From NCBI GenBank assembly GCA_963800335.1, contig CAWDAN010000006.1, positions 30,412-94,411 of the forward strand: DNA of 64,000 nucleotides, read 5' to 3'. The stretch comes from Flavisphingopyxis sp963800335. Lineage in GTDB: Bacteria; Pseudomonadota; Alphaproteobacteria; Sphingomonadales; Sphingomonadaceae. Numbering within the stretch: the first letter of the stretch is position 1; each line of letters opens with the position of its first letter. Shown piece by piece: positions 34,854-43,364 of this stretch. Under the pieces are notes generated by a model. The model was given only the letters and a program-made list of their open reading frames with translations. It was not told the DNA's origin and searched no databases. The position numbers and the translations under genes are program-made.

Positions 34854-36170
34854 TCAAGCCGCTTCGGCCAGGTCGCGCATGTCGGCGAGCCGGTAACGGA
34901 GCGTGCGTTCGGAAATGCCGAGCAATTCGGCGGCCCGGCGGCGATTGCCGTCGGTTTCTTCTAAAGTACTGTGGATCGCCTCGAACTCGGCCATCTTTGC
35001 GCGGGTCTGCAGGTCGCGACCCGACAGGACGCGGTTGCCGGTGCCGATCGGATCGGGACGCGGCGCAGCGACGGTCTTGGCAGCGGGTGCTGCGGGAGGA
35101 GTTGCGGGTGCGATTTGAGCGCTGCGCAAATCGAAATCGGAAATGGTGATCGCGTCGCCGTCGTGCAGGACCAGCGCGCGCTGCAGCATGTTGCACAGCT
35201 CGCGAACATTGCCGGGAAAGTCGTGCGCCATCAGCGCCTGCAGCGCATCGGCCTCGATCCAGGCGAAGCTGTCCTGGTCGGCCTGCAACGCGAGCAGCAT
35301 CGTTGCGGCGATCGCGCAGACATCCTGGCGACGTTCGTGCAGCGGTGCGATCTCGATCGGCATGACGTTGAGGCGCCAGTAGAGGTCCTCGCGAAACCGT
35401 CCGGCGGCGACTTCGGCGGTGAAGTTGCGGTTGGCGGCGGCGACGATGCGGATGTCGACCTTGATCGCGCTGGTCTCGCCGACCGGGAGGACTTCGCCTT
35501 CCTGCAGCGCGCGCAGCAACTTCGCCTGCAGCTCGAGCGGCAGCTCGGTAATCTCGTCGAGGAACAGCGTGCCGCCGTCGGCAGCGCGGAACAGGCCTTC
35601 GCTCTCGCCGCTGGCACCAGTGAAGGCGCCGCGCTTGTGACCGAACAGCATGGCTTCGATCATCGTCGCGGGAAGCGCGGCGCAATTGACCGCGATGAAG
35701 GGGCCGTCGGCGCGCGGACTCTGGTTGTGGACGAAGCGCGCCATGCCTTCCTTACCGACGCCGGTATCGCCCTGGATCAGGACTGCGGCCTCGCTCGCGG
35801 CGATCTTGGCGGCATAGCGCATCAGCTTGGCGCTGGCGGGTTCGCCAATCGCCGGGCCCGCGCCGCGAACGGCTTCGCCGATCAGTGCATGGCCCAGTTT
35901 CATGTCGGCGGGGCCGAAAGCGATGTGAAGTGGCTGGCCCTTGGTCGCCTGCGTCAGGCTCGGCGGTCCGTCGCGGAATTCGACGATGATGTCGCGGTGA
36001 CAGGCCTGCGCCATTTCGCTTTTGGTAAGAATACGCACGGGGCGCGTCCGAGGAGAGCCTTCGTCGCCTTCGAGCGGCGTGGTCTCGATCAGGATCGCAT
36101 TAAGATACGCCGCCAGAGTCGGCAGCATGGCCGCGGCGTTGTCGCTGATTGCGCTCTTGGTGATCTTCAT
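34854..36170 (-). CDS. flbD: FlbD-like sigma-54 flagellar transcriptional activator
   Basis: 438 residues from the ATG at 36170. The N-terminal 120 residues do not resemble a receiver domain. The AAA+ domain has Walker A GDTGVGKE, the intact sigma-54 loop GHKRGAFTGA and Walker B GGTLFLDEITELPLE. A C-terminal Fis helix-turn-helix reads EETDGNRRRAAELLGISERTLRYRLADM. It heads the fli operon and itself lies behind a sigma-54 promoter, so autoregulation or control by the activator at 19.5 kb is likely. The gene symbol follows the Caulobacter analogue; FleQ/FleR naming is an alternative. Confidence 0.85.
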   Translation of the reverse strand: MKITKSAISDNAAAMLPTLAAYLNAILIETTPLEGDEGSPRTRPVRILTKSEMAQACHRDIIVEFRDGPPSLTQATKGQPLHIAFGPADMKLGHALIGEAVRGAGPAIGEPASAKLMRYAAKIAASEAAVLIQGDTGVGKEGMARFVHNQSPRADGPFIAVNCAALPATMIEAMLFGHKRGAFTGASGESEGLFRAADGGTLFLDEITELPLELQAKLLRALQEGEVLPVGETSAIKVDIRIVAAANRNFTAEVAAGRFREDLYWRLNVMPIEIAPLHERRQDVCAIAATMLLALQADQDSFAWIEADALQALMAHDFPGNVRELCNMLQRALVLHDGDAITISDFDLRSAQIAPATPPAAPAAKTVAAPRPDPIGTGNRVLSGRDLQTRAKMAEFEAIHSTLEETDGNRRRAAELLGISERTLRYRLADMRDLAEAA

Positions 36171-36227
36171 TCCCGTATCCCCCGATGACGTGGTGGTCGA
36201 TCCACCGATGTCCTCAGCAACGAATAC

Positions 36228-36243
36228 GCAAGGACCGTGCCAA
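36228..36243 (-). promoter_or_regulatory. Sigma-54 promoter of the flbD-fliE-fliF operon
   Basis: On the minus strand TTGGCACGGTCCTTGC reads from 36243 to 36228, a full match to the -24/-12 consensus TGGCACG-N4-TTGC. Transcription would start near 36217, about 45 bases before the flbD ATG. Enhancer-like sites lie 35-100 bases further upstream. Confidence 0.9.
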
Positions 36244-36277
36244 TTTCTGGGATGGCCGGTTTCTCGGGATCCGGGTG

Positions 36278-36343
36278 GCGTCAAGCGGCTGGACCGGGGC
36301 GAAGCGTCAACTTCCAGGCGGTCGAGCGTCAAGAAATTGGCGC
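36278..36343. promoter_or_regulatory. Cluster of three GCGTCAA-type enhancer-like sites upstream of flbD
   Basis: Three 18-base boxes start at 36278, 36304 and 36326, each beginning GCGTCAA. The one at 36326-36343 is a good palindrome, GCGTCAAGAAATTGGCGC. They share the pattern GCGnCAA-N4-TTGnCGC with the tandem boxes before flgB, and they stand upstream of the sigma-54 promoter where activators of this class bind. The first two are only half-matches. They also lie upstream of the first flagellin gene. Confidence 0.5.
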
Positions 36344-36397
36344 TCCCCTATAAAGGAGCCATCGCACCCCTCGCCGGACCGAGATGGTTTTTTCGAT

Positions 36398-36424
36398 TTA
36401 ACCAATCCGCCGACCTGCCGTCAC
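36398..36424 (+). promoter_or_regulatory. FliA-type promoter of the first flagellin gene
   Basis: TTAA at 36398-36401 is followed by 15 bases and GCCGTCAC at 36417-36424, 55 bases before the ATG. It is the weakest match of the set in the -10 half. Spacing and position agree with the promoters of the other two flagellin genes. Confidence 0.6.
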
Positions 36425-36479
36425 TGTGGCTGTACCGGCGACAACAGCCGGACTGGGATCACTGCTAAAGGAATTCAAC

Positions 36480-37364
36480 ATGACTGTTATCGGAACCAAC
36501 ATCTCCGCGATGCGCTCGTCGGCTGCTTCGAACCGCGCAGAAATGGGACTTTCAAAAGCTATCGAGCGCCTGTCGTCGGGCCGCCGCATCAATTCTGCCA
36601 GCGACGACGCGGCTGGCCTGGCCATCAGCACTCGCATGACGTCTGAAGTTCGCGGCCTCAACATGGCCGTACGCAATGCCAATGATGGCATCTCGCTCGC
36701 TCAGACCGCCGAGGGCGGCCTTAACGAGATCACCAACATGCTCCAGCGTCTACGTGAACTGTCGGTCCAGTCGGCCAACGGCACGCTGTCGAATGGCGAT
36801 CGCTCCAACCTTCAGGCCGAAGTGACGCAGTTGGTCGGCCAGATCGACGATATTTCGAGCCGGACCGATTTCAACGGGGTTAAGCTGCTCGACGGGACCA
36901 ACGCCTCGCTGTCGATCCAGACCGGATCGCAGGCCGGCGACCAGGTTACGATCACGTTGGCCAAGGTTACCAAGGCTGCGCTCGGCACCGACACCGATGC
37001 CGACGGCACGGTCGACGTCCTGACGCTTGCCGATGCCTCGACCCGTAATGCCAACGTCGCGAGCATCGACATATCGACGGATGAAGGTGCCGTTCTGGCG
37101 CTTAAGGTTCTCGATGATGCGCTGACCACGGTGACCACCGCGCAGGCCAACCTCGGCGCATCGCAGAACCGTCTGCAGGCATCGATCAGCAGCTTGACCG
37201 ACCGCGTCACCAACCTGTCCGAATCGCGTTCACGGATCCTTGATGCCGACTTCTCGGCGGAATCGAGCCAGCTGGCGAAGTTCCAGATCCTCAACCAGGC
37301 ATCGACCGCGATGCTAGCCCAGGCCAATCAGAGCCAGCAGGGCGTTCTCAGCCTGCTGCGCTGA
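36480..37364 (+). CDS. Flagellin (first of three)
   Basis: 294 residues. Flagellin is the filament subunit exported through the hook. The N-terminal D0/D1 region (VIGTNISAMRSSAASNRAEMGLSKAIERLSSGRRINSASDDAAGLAISTRM) and the C-terminal region (ANLGASQNRLQASISSLTDRVTNLSESRSRILDADFSAESSQLAKFQILNQASTAMLAQANQSQQGVLSLLR) are canonical, and the central variable part is short. It differs from the other two copies in codon use and in several residues (SSGRRI, NLSESRSRIL), so it is the more divergent paralogue. AAAGGAATTC provides the ribosome-binding site. Confidence 0.97.
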   Translation: MTVIGTNISAMRSSAASNRAEMGLSKAIERLSSGRRINSASDDAAGLAISTRMTSEVRGLNMAVRNANDGISLAQTAEGGLNEITNMLQRLRELSVQSANGTLSNGDRSNLQAEVTQLVGQIDDISSRTDFNGVKLLDGTNASLSIQTGSQAGDQVTITLAKVTKAALGTDTDADGTVDVLTLADASTRNANVASIDISTDEGAVLALKVLDDALTTVTTAQANLGASQNRLQASISSLTDRVTNLSESRSRILDADFSAESSQLAKFQILNQASTAMLAQANQSQQGVLSLLR

Positions 37365-37408
37365 TCCCCGGAGCAGGACGGACCAGCTTCGTCCATCCGG
37401 GTATGACT

Positions 37409-37445
37409 GGCGCCCGTCGGACCTCGTCCGACGGGCGCCCTTTTG
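37409..37445 (+). terminator. Rho-independent terminator after the first flagellin
   Basis: A perfect 14-base stem, GGCGCCCGTCGGAC at 37409-37422 and its complement at 37426-37439, has a three-base loop and is followed by CTTTT. Confidence 0.9.
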
Positions 37446-37491
37446 CGTTTTGATGCTCGTCTAAACCACGGAAAATTATAGGACTTTCTTC

Positions 37492-37518
37492 TTAAGTAAA
37501 TTCTGCCGCCGCCGTTAG
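37492..37518 (+). promoter_or_regulatory. FliA-type promoter of the second flagellin gene
   Basis: TTAA at 37492-37495, 15 bases, then GCCGTTAG at 37511-37518, 55 bases before the ATG. The leader that follows is nearly the same as that of the third flagellin. Confidence 0.8.
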
Positions 37519-37573
37519 CAGGTTTGAGGCTGCTAGAATTTCGAGCCGCCGCAACAGGAAGAAGGACCTACTC

Positions 37574-38461
37574 ATGTCTGTAATTGGAACCAACATTTCC
37601 GCCATGCGCGCGTCGACGGCCTCGTCACGCGCGGAAGTTGGCCTGTCGAAGGCGATCGAACGCCTGTCGACCGGTCAGCGCATCAACTCGGCCAGCGACG
37701 ATGCTGCCGGCCTCGCCATCGCGACCCGGATGACCTCGGAAGTCCGCGGCCTCAACATGGCAAAGCGCAATGCCAATGACGGCATTTCGCTCGCCCAGAC
37801 CGCCGAAGGCGGTATGAACGAAGTCACCAACATGCTCCAGCGCATGCGCGAACTGGCCGTTCAGTCGGCCAACGGCACGCTCTCGTCGGGCGATCGGACC
37901 AACCTGCAGGCGGAAGTCACGCAGCTGGTCCAGCAGATCGGCGACATTTCGAGCCGCACCGATTTCAACGGTGTCAAGCTGCTCAACGGCAGCAACGCCT
38001 CGATCTCGATCCAGACGGGTTCGAAAGCTAGCGAAAGTGTCAGCGTTGGTCTGACGAGCGTTGCAGCTGCAGACCTCAAGCAGTTCAAGGCCGACGGCAC
38101 GACGCAGGAAACGTTCAAGGCTGCCGACACGACGACAGACGTCGATGCAACCGTTGCCAACATCAACATCTCTTATGGCGCAGGCGCTCAGGCTGCCCTG
38201 GGGATTCTCGATGCCGCGCTCAACACGGTGACGACCGCACAGGCCAACCTCGGCGCTTCGCAGAACCGTCTGCAGGCTACCGTCAGCAGCCTGACCGACC
38301 GCGTCACGAACATCTCGGAATCGCGTTCGCGCATCCAGGACGCCGATTTCTCGGCGGAATCGACGCAGCTCGCGAAGTTCCAGATCCTCAACCAGGCATC
38401 GACCGCGATGCTGGCGCAGGCGAACCAGAGCCAGCAGGGCGTTCTCAGCCTGCTGCGTTAA
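37574..38461 (+). CDS. Flagellin (second of three)
   Basis: 295 residues. The N- and C-terminal filament-core regions are canonical (IGTNISAMRASTASSRAEVGLSKAIERLSTGQRIN... SLTDRVTNISESRSRIQDADFSAESTQLAKFQILNQASTAMLAQANQSQQGVLSLLR). The central region is longer than in the third copy and has its own sequence (ADLKQFKADGTTQETFKAADTTTDVDATVANINISYG). The leader CAACAGGAAGAAGGACC gives a strong ribosome-binding site. The last 234 bases up to just past the stop are identical to those of the third flagellin, which points to recent gene conversion or duplication. Confidence 0.97.
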   Translation: MSVIGTNISAMRASTASSRAEVGLSKAIERLSTGQRINSASDDAAGLAIATRMTSEVRGLNMAKRNANDGISLAQTAEGGMNEVTNMLQRMRELAVQSANGTLSSGDRTNLQAEVTQLVQQIGDISSRTDFNGVKLLNGSNASISIQTGSKASESVSVGLTSVAAADLKQFKADGTTQETFKAADTTTDVDATVANINISYGAGAQAALGILDAALNTVTTAQANLGASQNRLQATVSSLTDRVTNISESRSRIQDADFSAESTQLAKFQILNQASTAMLAQANQSQQGVLSLLR

Positions 38462-38506
38462 TCCTCCCGGTGCGATGGGCGGTGTCCATCGTGCCAACGA
38501 CCAGAA

Positions 38507-38539
38507 GCGCCCGTCCGGATATTTCCGGCGGGCGTTTTT
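38507..38539 (+). terminator. Rho-independent terminator after the second flagellin
   Basis: The stem CGCCCGTCCGGA pairs with TCCGGCGGGCG with one bulge, and TTTTT follows. The same hairpin recurs after the third flagellin. Confidence 0.88.
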
Positions 38540-38600
38540 GCGTCGAGGCGGATGCGCAGCCAGGTGATTGACGCAGGTTAAATCATGATCGCCAATTTGC

Positions 38601-38627
38601 TTAAGCGATCGAACATGCCGCCGTTAA
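38601..38627 (+). promoter_or_regulatory. FliA-type promoter of the third flagellin gene
   Basis: TTAA at 38601-38604, 15 bases, then GCCGTTAA at 38620-38627, 55 bases before the ATG. This is the best match of the set. Confidence 0.82.
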
Positions 38628-38682
38628 CCCCTTCGAGGCTGCTGAAAAGTTGAGCTGCCGCAACAGGAAGAAGGACCTACTC

Positions 38683-39513
38683 ATGTCTGTAATTGGAACC
38701 AACATCTCCGCCATGCGCGCGTCGACGGCATCGTCGCGCGCCGAAATGGGCCTGTCGAAGGCAATCGAACGCCTGTCGACCGGTCAGCGCATCAACAACG
38801 CCAGCGACGATGCTGCCGGTCTCGCCATTGCGACCCGCATGACTTCGGAAGTCCGCGGCCTCAACATGGCGATGCGCAATGCCAATGATGGCATCTCGCT
38901 CGCCCAGACCGCCGAAGGCGGCATGAACGAAATCACCAACATGCTCCAGCGTATGCGCGAACTGTCGGTCCAGTCGGCCAACGGCACGCTTTCTGCCGGC
39001 GATCGCACCAACCTTCAGGCCGAAGTCACGCAGCTGATCGGTCAGATCGGCGACGTTTCGGGCCGCACCGACTTCAATGGCGTCAAGCTGCTCGACGGTA
39101 CCAACACCTCGATCGCGATTCAGACCGGCTCGAAGGCTGGCGAGAACGTCTCGATCGCTCTGTCCAACGTCTCCGCCTCTGCGCTGACCGACGGAACGAC
39201 TGCAGTGTCGGCAATTGACATCAGCACAAAGGCAGGTGCCGATCTCGCTTTGTCTTCGCTCGACGCCGCGCTGACCACCGTCACGACCGCACAGGCCAAC
39301 CTCGGCGCTTCGCAGAACCGTCTGCAGGCTACCGTCAGCAGCCTGACCGACCGCGTCACGAACATCTCGGAATCGCGTTCGCGCATCCAGGACGCCGATT
39401 TCTCGGCGGAATCGACGCAGCTCGCGAAGTTCCAGATCCTCAACCAGGCATCGACCGCGATGCTGGCGCAGGCGAACCAGAGCCAGCAGGGCGTTCTCAG
39501 CCTGCTGCGTTAA
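38683..39513 (+). CDS. Flagellin (third of three)
   Basis: 276 residues, the shortest copy. The N-terminal and C-terminal core regions match the second flagellin almost completely, while the central variable part (ALSNVSASALTDGTTAVSAIDISTKAGADLALSS) is reduced. I chose the ATG at 38683 (MSVIGTNISAM) with its GGAAGAAGG ribosome-binding site; an in-frame ATG 33 bases upstream lies inside the leader. The filament is probably a mixture of the three proteins. Confidence 0.97.
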   Translation: MSVIGTNISAMRASTASSRAEMGLSKAIERLSTGQRINNASDDAAGLAIATRMTSEVRGLNMAMRNANDGISLAQTAEGGMNEITNMLQRMRELSVQSANGTLSAGDRTNLQAEVTQLIGQIGDVSGRTDFNGVKLLDGTNTSIAIQTGSKAGENVSIALSNVSASALTDGTTAVSAIDISTKAGADLALSSLDAALTTVTTAQANLGASQNRLQATVSSLTDRVTNISESRSRIQDADFSAESTQLAKFQILNQASTAMLAQANQSQQGVLSLLR

Positions 39514-39558
39514 TCCCCCCGGTGCGATGGGCGGTGTCCATCGTGCCAACGACCAGAA

Positions 39559-39591
39559 GCGCCCGTCCGGATACCTCCGGCGGGCGTTTTT
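39559..39591 (+). terminator. Rho-independent terminator after the third flagellin
   Basis: Stem CGCCCGTCCGGA with CTCCGGCGGGCG, then TTTTTG. It is the same structure as the one after the second flagellin and lies between two convergent genes. Confidence 0.88.
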
Positions 39592-39633
39592 GCGTTGATC
39601 GAGGGCACGGTGAGTGGTGCGACCGATCCGCGT

Positions 39634-40362
39634 TCAGTGGTGCTGGCCGCCGAGCTTCTTGCGCATAGAATCGAGCGCACCCTTCTTGATCTGGCAAACG
39701 CGTGCAGACGACACACCCAGCACCGCGCCGATCTCTTCGAGATTGAGCTCCTCGACGAAGAACAGTTGCAACACCAGCTGCTCTCGCTCGCTGAGCGTGC
39801 CGATCCCCGCCTGGACGAGCTCGGCGAGCTGTTCACGTTCGAGCGCAACGTCGGCGCCTTCGACTTCGGACGCGAACCAGATGCTGTGTTCGGAGTAGAC
39901 CTCATCCATCGATTCCATCTGGACGTCGGCGGCCTGGTCGAGGCGTTGGAGGAAGTCGGCCTGATCCATGCCCAGTTCCTCGGCAAGTTCGGCCTGCGAG
40001 GGGTTGCGGCCGATGCGTTTCATCAGCGTGTCCTGCGCCTTGCGCAACTGCTTGCGGAAATCGAGCGCCGAACGGCACATGTTGCTGTGCGCGCGCAGCT
40101 GGTCGATCATCGCCCCGCGGATGCGCGTGCCGGCATAGGTCGAAAACTGGTGGCCCTGGTCTTCGTAGCGCCGCGCCGCCTCGATCAGCGCGACCATGCC
40201 GATCTGGATCAGGTCCTCGACCTCGATCGTTGCGGGCGACCGGCCGGCGACGTGCCAGGCGATCTTGCGGACCAGCGGAATATGATCCTGGATCAGCTGC
40301 TGCGGACGCTGACGTGCCGGTACGCGATCATAGGTGAGGGCGTGGCTGGTTTGGAAGTTCAT
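39634..40362 (-). CDS. fliA: Flagellar sigma factor FliA (sigma-28)
   Basis: 242 residues. FliA directs RNA polymerase to late flagellar promoters. Region 2 reads LVRKIAWHVAGRSPATIEVEDLIQIGMVALIEAARRYEDQGHQFSTYAGTRIRGAMIDQLR, region 3 is RIGRNPSQAELAEELGM, and region 4 is LSEREQLVLQLFFVEELNLEEIGAVLGVSSARVCQIKKGAL. All are intact. It follows flhA with 13 bases between and is probably transcribed from the sigma-54 promoter at 43.3 kb. Confidence 0.96.
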   Translation of the reverse strand: MNFQTSHALTYDRVPARQRPQQLIQDHIPLVRKIAWHVAGRSPATIEVEDLIQIGMVALIEAARRYEDQGHQFSTYAGTRIRGAMIDQLRAHSNMCRSALDFRKQLRKAQDTLMKRIGRNPSQAELAEELGMDQADFLQRLDQAADVQMESMDEVYSEHSIWFASEVEGADVALEREQLAELVQAGIGTLSEREQLVLQLFFVEELNLEEIGAVLGVSSARVCQIKKGALDSMRKKLGGQHH

Positions 40363-40375
40363 GACCGCGCTCCTT

Positions 40376-42490
40376 TCATAGCTGGGTGAAGTTGTGCTGG
40401 GCCTGCGCGACCGGCGGCGGCGTATCCTTGCCGCCTACCGTCGCGATGACCTCGACCGGCTTGTCGTCGGGCAGCTCGCGGAACGACAGCACCGGAGTGT
40501 CGGGGAAGCGCGGTCGCAAGAGGTCGGACAGTGCCTTGCGAGCTGCCGGCGAGGTGACGAGCGCGAAGTTCTGCTGGCGCAGCATGAGCCGCTCGCTGGA
40601 TTCCTCGATCGCGGTCAGGATGCGCTGGCCGAGGCCGGGCTCGATCGGGAAGCTGGCATCGCCCGCAACCTTGATCGACTGGCCGATCAAGCTTTCGAGT
40701 TCGGGATCGAGCGTGACGACGGGGAGCGGCATGCTAACGGGGACGAGCGCCTGGATGATGATCGATCCGATCCGCTGGCGGACGCGTTCGACGATTGTCG
40801 GGATGTCGCCGGTGCCGTCGCCGGTTGCTTCGACCATCGCCGAACACAGGCGGCGGAAGTCGCGCAGCGGCACGCCTTCGATCAGCAGCGCGCGGCAGAT
40901 GGCCGAGACCGCGAACAGCGACAACGGCTTGGGGGTGAGGCCGTCGACGAGCTCTGGCGCACGGTCCTTGAGTGCATCGAGCAGCATCTTGGTTTCGTCC
41001 ATGCCGAACAATTGCGCGGCATTGAGGCGGATCATGTGGTTGAGGTGCGTCGCCAGCACGGTCGAGGCGTCGACCACGGTATAGCCCGATACGATCGCTT
41101 CGGGCCGCTTGTCGGGCGAGATCCAGATCGCGTCCATGCCGAAGGTCGGGTCCTTGCAGGCTCGACCGGGGATCGTTTCGTCGATGTCGCCGCTGTCGAT
41201 CGCGAGCATGTCTTCGGGCCAGATAATCCCCTCGGCGATCACGGTCCCGCCGATCGTGATACGATAGGCATTGGGGTCGAGCGTCAGGTCGTCCTTGATC
41301 CGGACCAGCGGGATGACGAAGCCGAGGTCCTTCGACAGCTGTTTGCGAATGCCGGTCACGCGTTTCATCAGCGGCGCATCGCGTCGTTCGTCGACGAGCG
41401 GGGTGAGCGCATAGCCGACCTCGACGCCGAGCACCGCCTCGTCGGATACGTCGCGCCAGTTGATCACGCTGGGATTGACCGGCGCTTCGTTGGCGCCTTC
41501 GTCGACTTCGGCGACGGGACGCGAGAAGCGCCAGGCGAAATAGCTCGCCACGCCGGCGGCGGGGAGGATGATGAAGTGCGGCATGCCGGGAAGCACGCCG
41601 AGGATGGCGAGGATCACCGCGACGGGCATCCAGGCCTTGGCCGATCCGAACTGCGATGCGATCTGGCCGGGCAGATCGAACGGCGAGGCGACCCGGGTGA
41701 CGATTGCCGCGGCGGCGATCGAGAGCAACAGGGCAGGGACCTGGGCGACGAGCGCGTCACCGATGGCGAGCATCGTATATGTCGATGCCGCTTCGCCGAT
41801 CGACAGGCCGTGGCTGGTGACGCCAAGGACGATACCGCCGAAGATGTTGATGACGAGAATGAGAACGCCGGCGATCGCGTCGCCTTTGACGAACTTGCTG
41901 GCGCCGTCCATCGAGCCGTAAAAATCGGCTTCGGTGGCGACGTCGACGCGCCGCTGCTTGGCCTCTTCAGGGGTGATCAGCCCGGCGCCGAGATCGGCGT
42001 CGATCGCCATCTGCTTGCCGGGCAGGGCGTCGAGCGTGAAGCGCGCAGAAACTTCGGACACGCGCCCGGCGCCCTTGGTGATGACAACCATGTTGATGAT
42101 CATCAGGATGGCAAAGACAAACAGGCCGACGACATAGTCGCCGCCGATCAGCATGCTGCCGAACGCTTCGATGACGTGGCCGGCCGCGTCGCCGCCTTCA
42201 TGGCCCTGGACCAGCACGACGCGCGTCGAGGCGACGTTGAGGCCGAGGCGCAACAACGTCGCGAACAGCAACACCGTCGGAAAGCTCGAGAAATCGAGCG
42301 GCTTGGACGCGTTCAATGCGACCATCAGCACCGCGAGCGAGATCATGATATTGGTGATGAAACCGATATCGAGGATGAACGCCGGGACGGGCAGCACGAG
42401 GAACACCACGAGCAACAGGGTGGCGAGCGGCAACAGCGCTGAACGGACATCGAGCATGGCGCTGGGCGCTTTGGCTGCGGAGATGGTCAT
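40376..42490 (-). CDS. flhA: Flagellar export gate protein FlhA
   Basis: 704 residues. FlhA forms the cytoplasmic nonameric ring of the export gate. The membrane half has about eight helices and the conserved FHIPEP-region sequence FVKGDAIAGVLILVINIFGGIVLG, plus DALPGKQMAIDADLGAGLI. The C-terminal cytoplasmic half includes MTVVDASTVLATHLNHMIRLNAAQLFGMDET-type residues (YTVVDASTVLATHLNHMI) and VAPEVRRAL-like SPAARKALSDLLRPRFPDTPVLSFRELP. It is a full-length member of the family. Confidence 0.97.
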   Translation of the reverse strand: MTISAAKAPSAMLDVRSALLPLATLLLVVFLVLPVPAFILDIGFITNIMISLAVLMVALNASKPLDFSSFPTVLLFATLLRLGLNVASTRVVLVQGHEGGDAAGHVIEAFGSMLIGGDYVVGLFVFAILMIINMVVITKGAGRVSEVSARFTLDALPGKQMAIDADLGAGLITPEEAKQRRVDVATEADFYGSMDGASKFVKGDAIAGVLILVINIFGGIVLGVTSHGLSIGEAASTYTMLAIGDALVAQVPALLLSIAAAAIVTRVASPFDLPGQIASQFGSAKAWMPVAVILAILGVLPGMPHFIILPAAGVASYFAWRFSRPVAEVDEGANEAPVNPSVINWRDVSDEAVLGVEVGYALTPLVDERRDAPLMKRVTGIRKQLSKDLGFVIPLVRIKDDLTLDPNAYRITIGGTVIAEGIIWPEDMLAIDSGDIDETIPGRACKDPTFGMDAIWISPDKRPEAIVSGYTVVDASTVLATHLNHMIRLNAAQLFGMDETKMLLDALKDRAPELVDGLTPKPLSLFAVSAICRALLIEGVPLRDFRRLCSAMVEATGDGTGDIPTIVERVRQRIGSIIIQALVPVSMPLPVVTLDPELESLIGQSIKVAGDASFPIEPGLGQRILTAIEESSERLMLRQQNFALVTSPAARKALSDLLRPRFPDTPVLSFRELPDDKPVEVIATVGGKDTPPPVAQAQHNFTQL

Positions 42491-42498
42491 AATAAGGG

Positions 42499-43296
42499 TC
42501 AGGCTCCCATCGACGCGAGCAGCATGTAGGCAAGCCGCGCATTGTTGTTCGAATTGAGGTCGGTGTTCGCAGGCGTGCTGCGCTGGGCGGCGAGCCGCAG
42601 GTAATCGGCAGGCTGGACGAACGGCATGTCCTTGCCGCCCGGCCGATCCTTGCCGCCCGCCGGCAAGGCGGCGCCGTCGCCAAGCTTGGCGGCAAAGCGA
42701 TCGCGGATCTCGTCGAAGCTGCGTGCGCGGCCGCCGGGGGCATAGAAGATCGAGCGGTTGGCCTGCGCCGCCTTGGCAAACATCGGTGCGGCAGGAGCAT
42801 CGGGATCGGCGGCGTGCGCGGCGAGGAACTTGTGTGCCCCGCCGGCGCCGAGGAAATGGGCGAGGTAGAGATCGACCGGCGCCATCTGGCGATCGAGCCG
42901 CTGTTCGAGATAATCGCGATTGTCGGCGGCGAATTCGCCCGCCATCGCCGCGGCTGCCTCGGGATTGCGGCGCAGATCGAGGATCGCGCGGCGCATCTCG
43001 GGGTCGGCGACCTGGTAGCGGCCGCGTGAATCGCGCTGGATTGCGCCTGCGGCCCAGTCCATGCCGTGGTCTGCGCCATGCTGGTCGACGACCGCGAGCC
43101 AGCTCTGGCTGACGAACTGGTAAAGGCCGGTCGCCGAGCTGGTTGGCGCCTTGGCGTTGGGGTTGAGGCCGCTTTCGATGCGTGCCTGGCCCATCAGATA
43201 GTCGAAATCGATCCCCGTCCGCTGGGCGGACTGCGCGATGGCGCGGGTAATTCGGTCGACGCCTCCGCTGGAGGAGGGATTGAGTTGCGATGGCAT
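42499..43296 (-). CDS. Flagellum-associated soluble lytic transglycosylase
   Basis: 265 residues. The SLT fold starts with IDFDYLMGQARIESGLNPNAKAPTSSATGLYQFVSQSWL, where the E of ARIESG is the catalytic glutamate and GLYQF is the second motif. No signal peptide is visible, as in the Rhodobacter enzyme SltF, which is exported with help of the flagellar system. The flgJ gene in this window lacks the muramidase domain, so this protein probably opens peptidoglycan for the rod. It heads the flhA-fliA group behind a sigma-54 promoter. Confidence 0.85.
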   Translation of the reverse strand: MPSQLNPSSSGGVDRITRAIAQSAQRTGIDFDYLMGQARIESGLNPNAKAPTSSATGLYQFVSQSWLAVVDQHGADHGMDWAAGAIQRDSRGRYQVADPEMRRAILDLRRNPEAAAAMAGEFAADNRDYLEQRLDRQMAPVDLYLAHFLGAGGAHKFLAAHAADPDAPAAPMFAKAAQANRSIFYAPGGRARSFDEIRDRFAAKLGDGAALPAGGKDRPGGKDMPFVQPADYLRLAAQRSTPANTDLNSNNNARLAYMLLASMGA

Positions 43297-43325
43297 GTGC
43301 CGTCTCCTGGTTTCATCAGGAGATT

Positions 43326-43341
43326 AGCAAGACCCGTGCCA
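43326..43341 (-). promoter_or_regulatory. Sigma-54 promoter of the transglycosylase-flhA-fliA group
   Basis: On the minus strand TGGCACGGGTCTTGCT reads from 43341 to 43326, a full consensus match. The start point would fall about 18 bases before the ATG at 43296, after a GGAG ribosome-binding site. It places fliA, the late sigma factor, in the sigma-54 class. Confidence 0.88.
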
Positions 43342-43364
43342 GTTTGAGCTGATGGGGTGGTGGT

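Noticed and set aside
40394..42442. A 682-codon open frame opposite to flhA
   Set aside because: It is a Arg/Asp/Gly-rich shadow of the GC-rich flhA coding strand with no motif, ribosome-binding site or known family.
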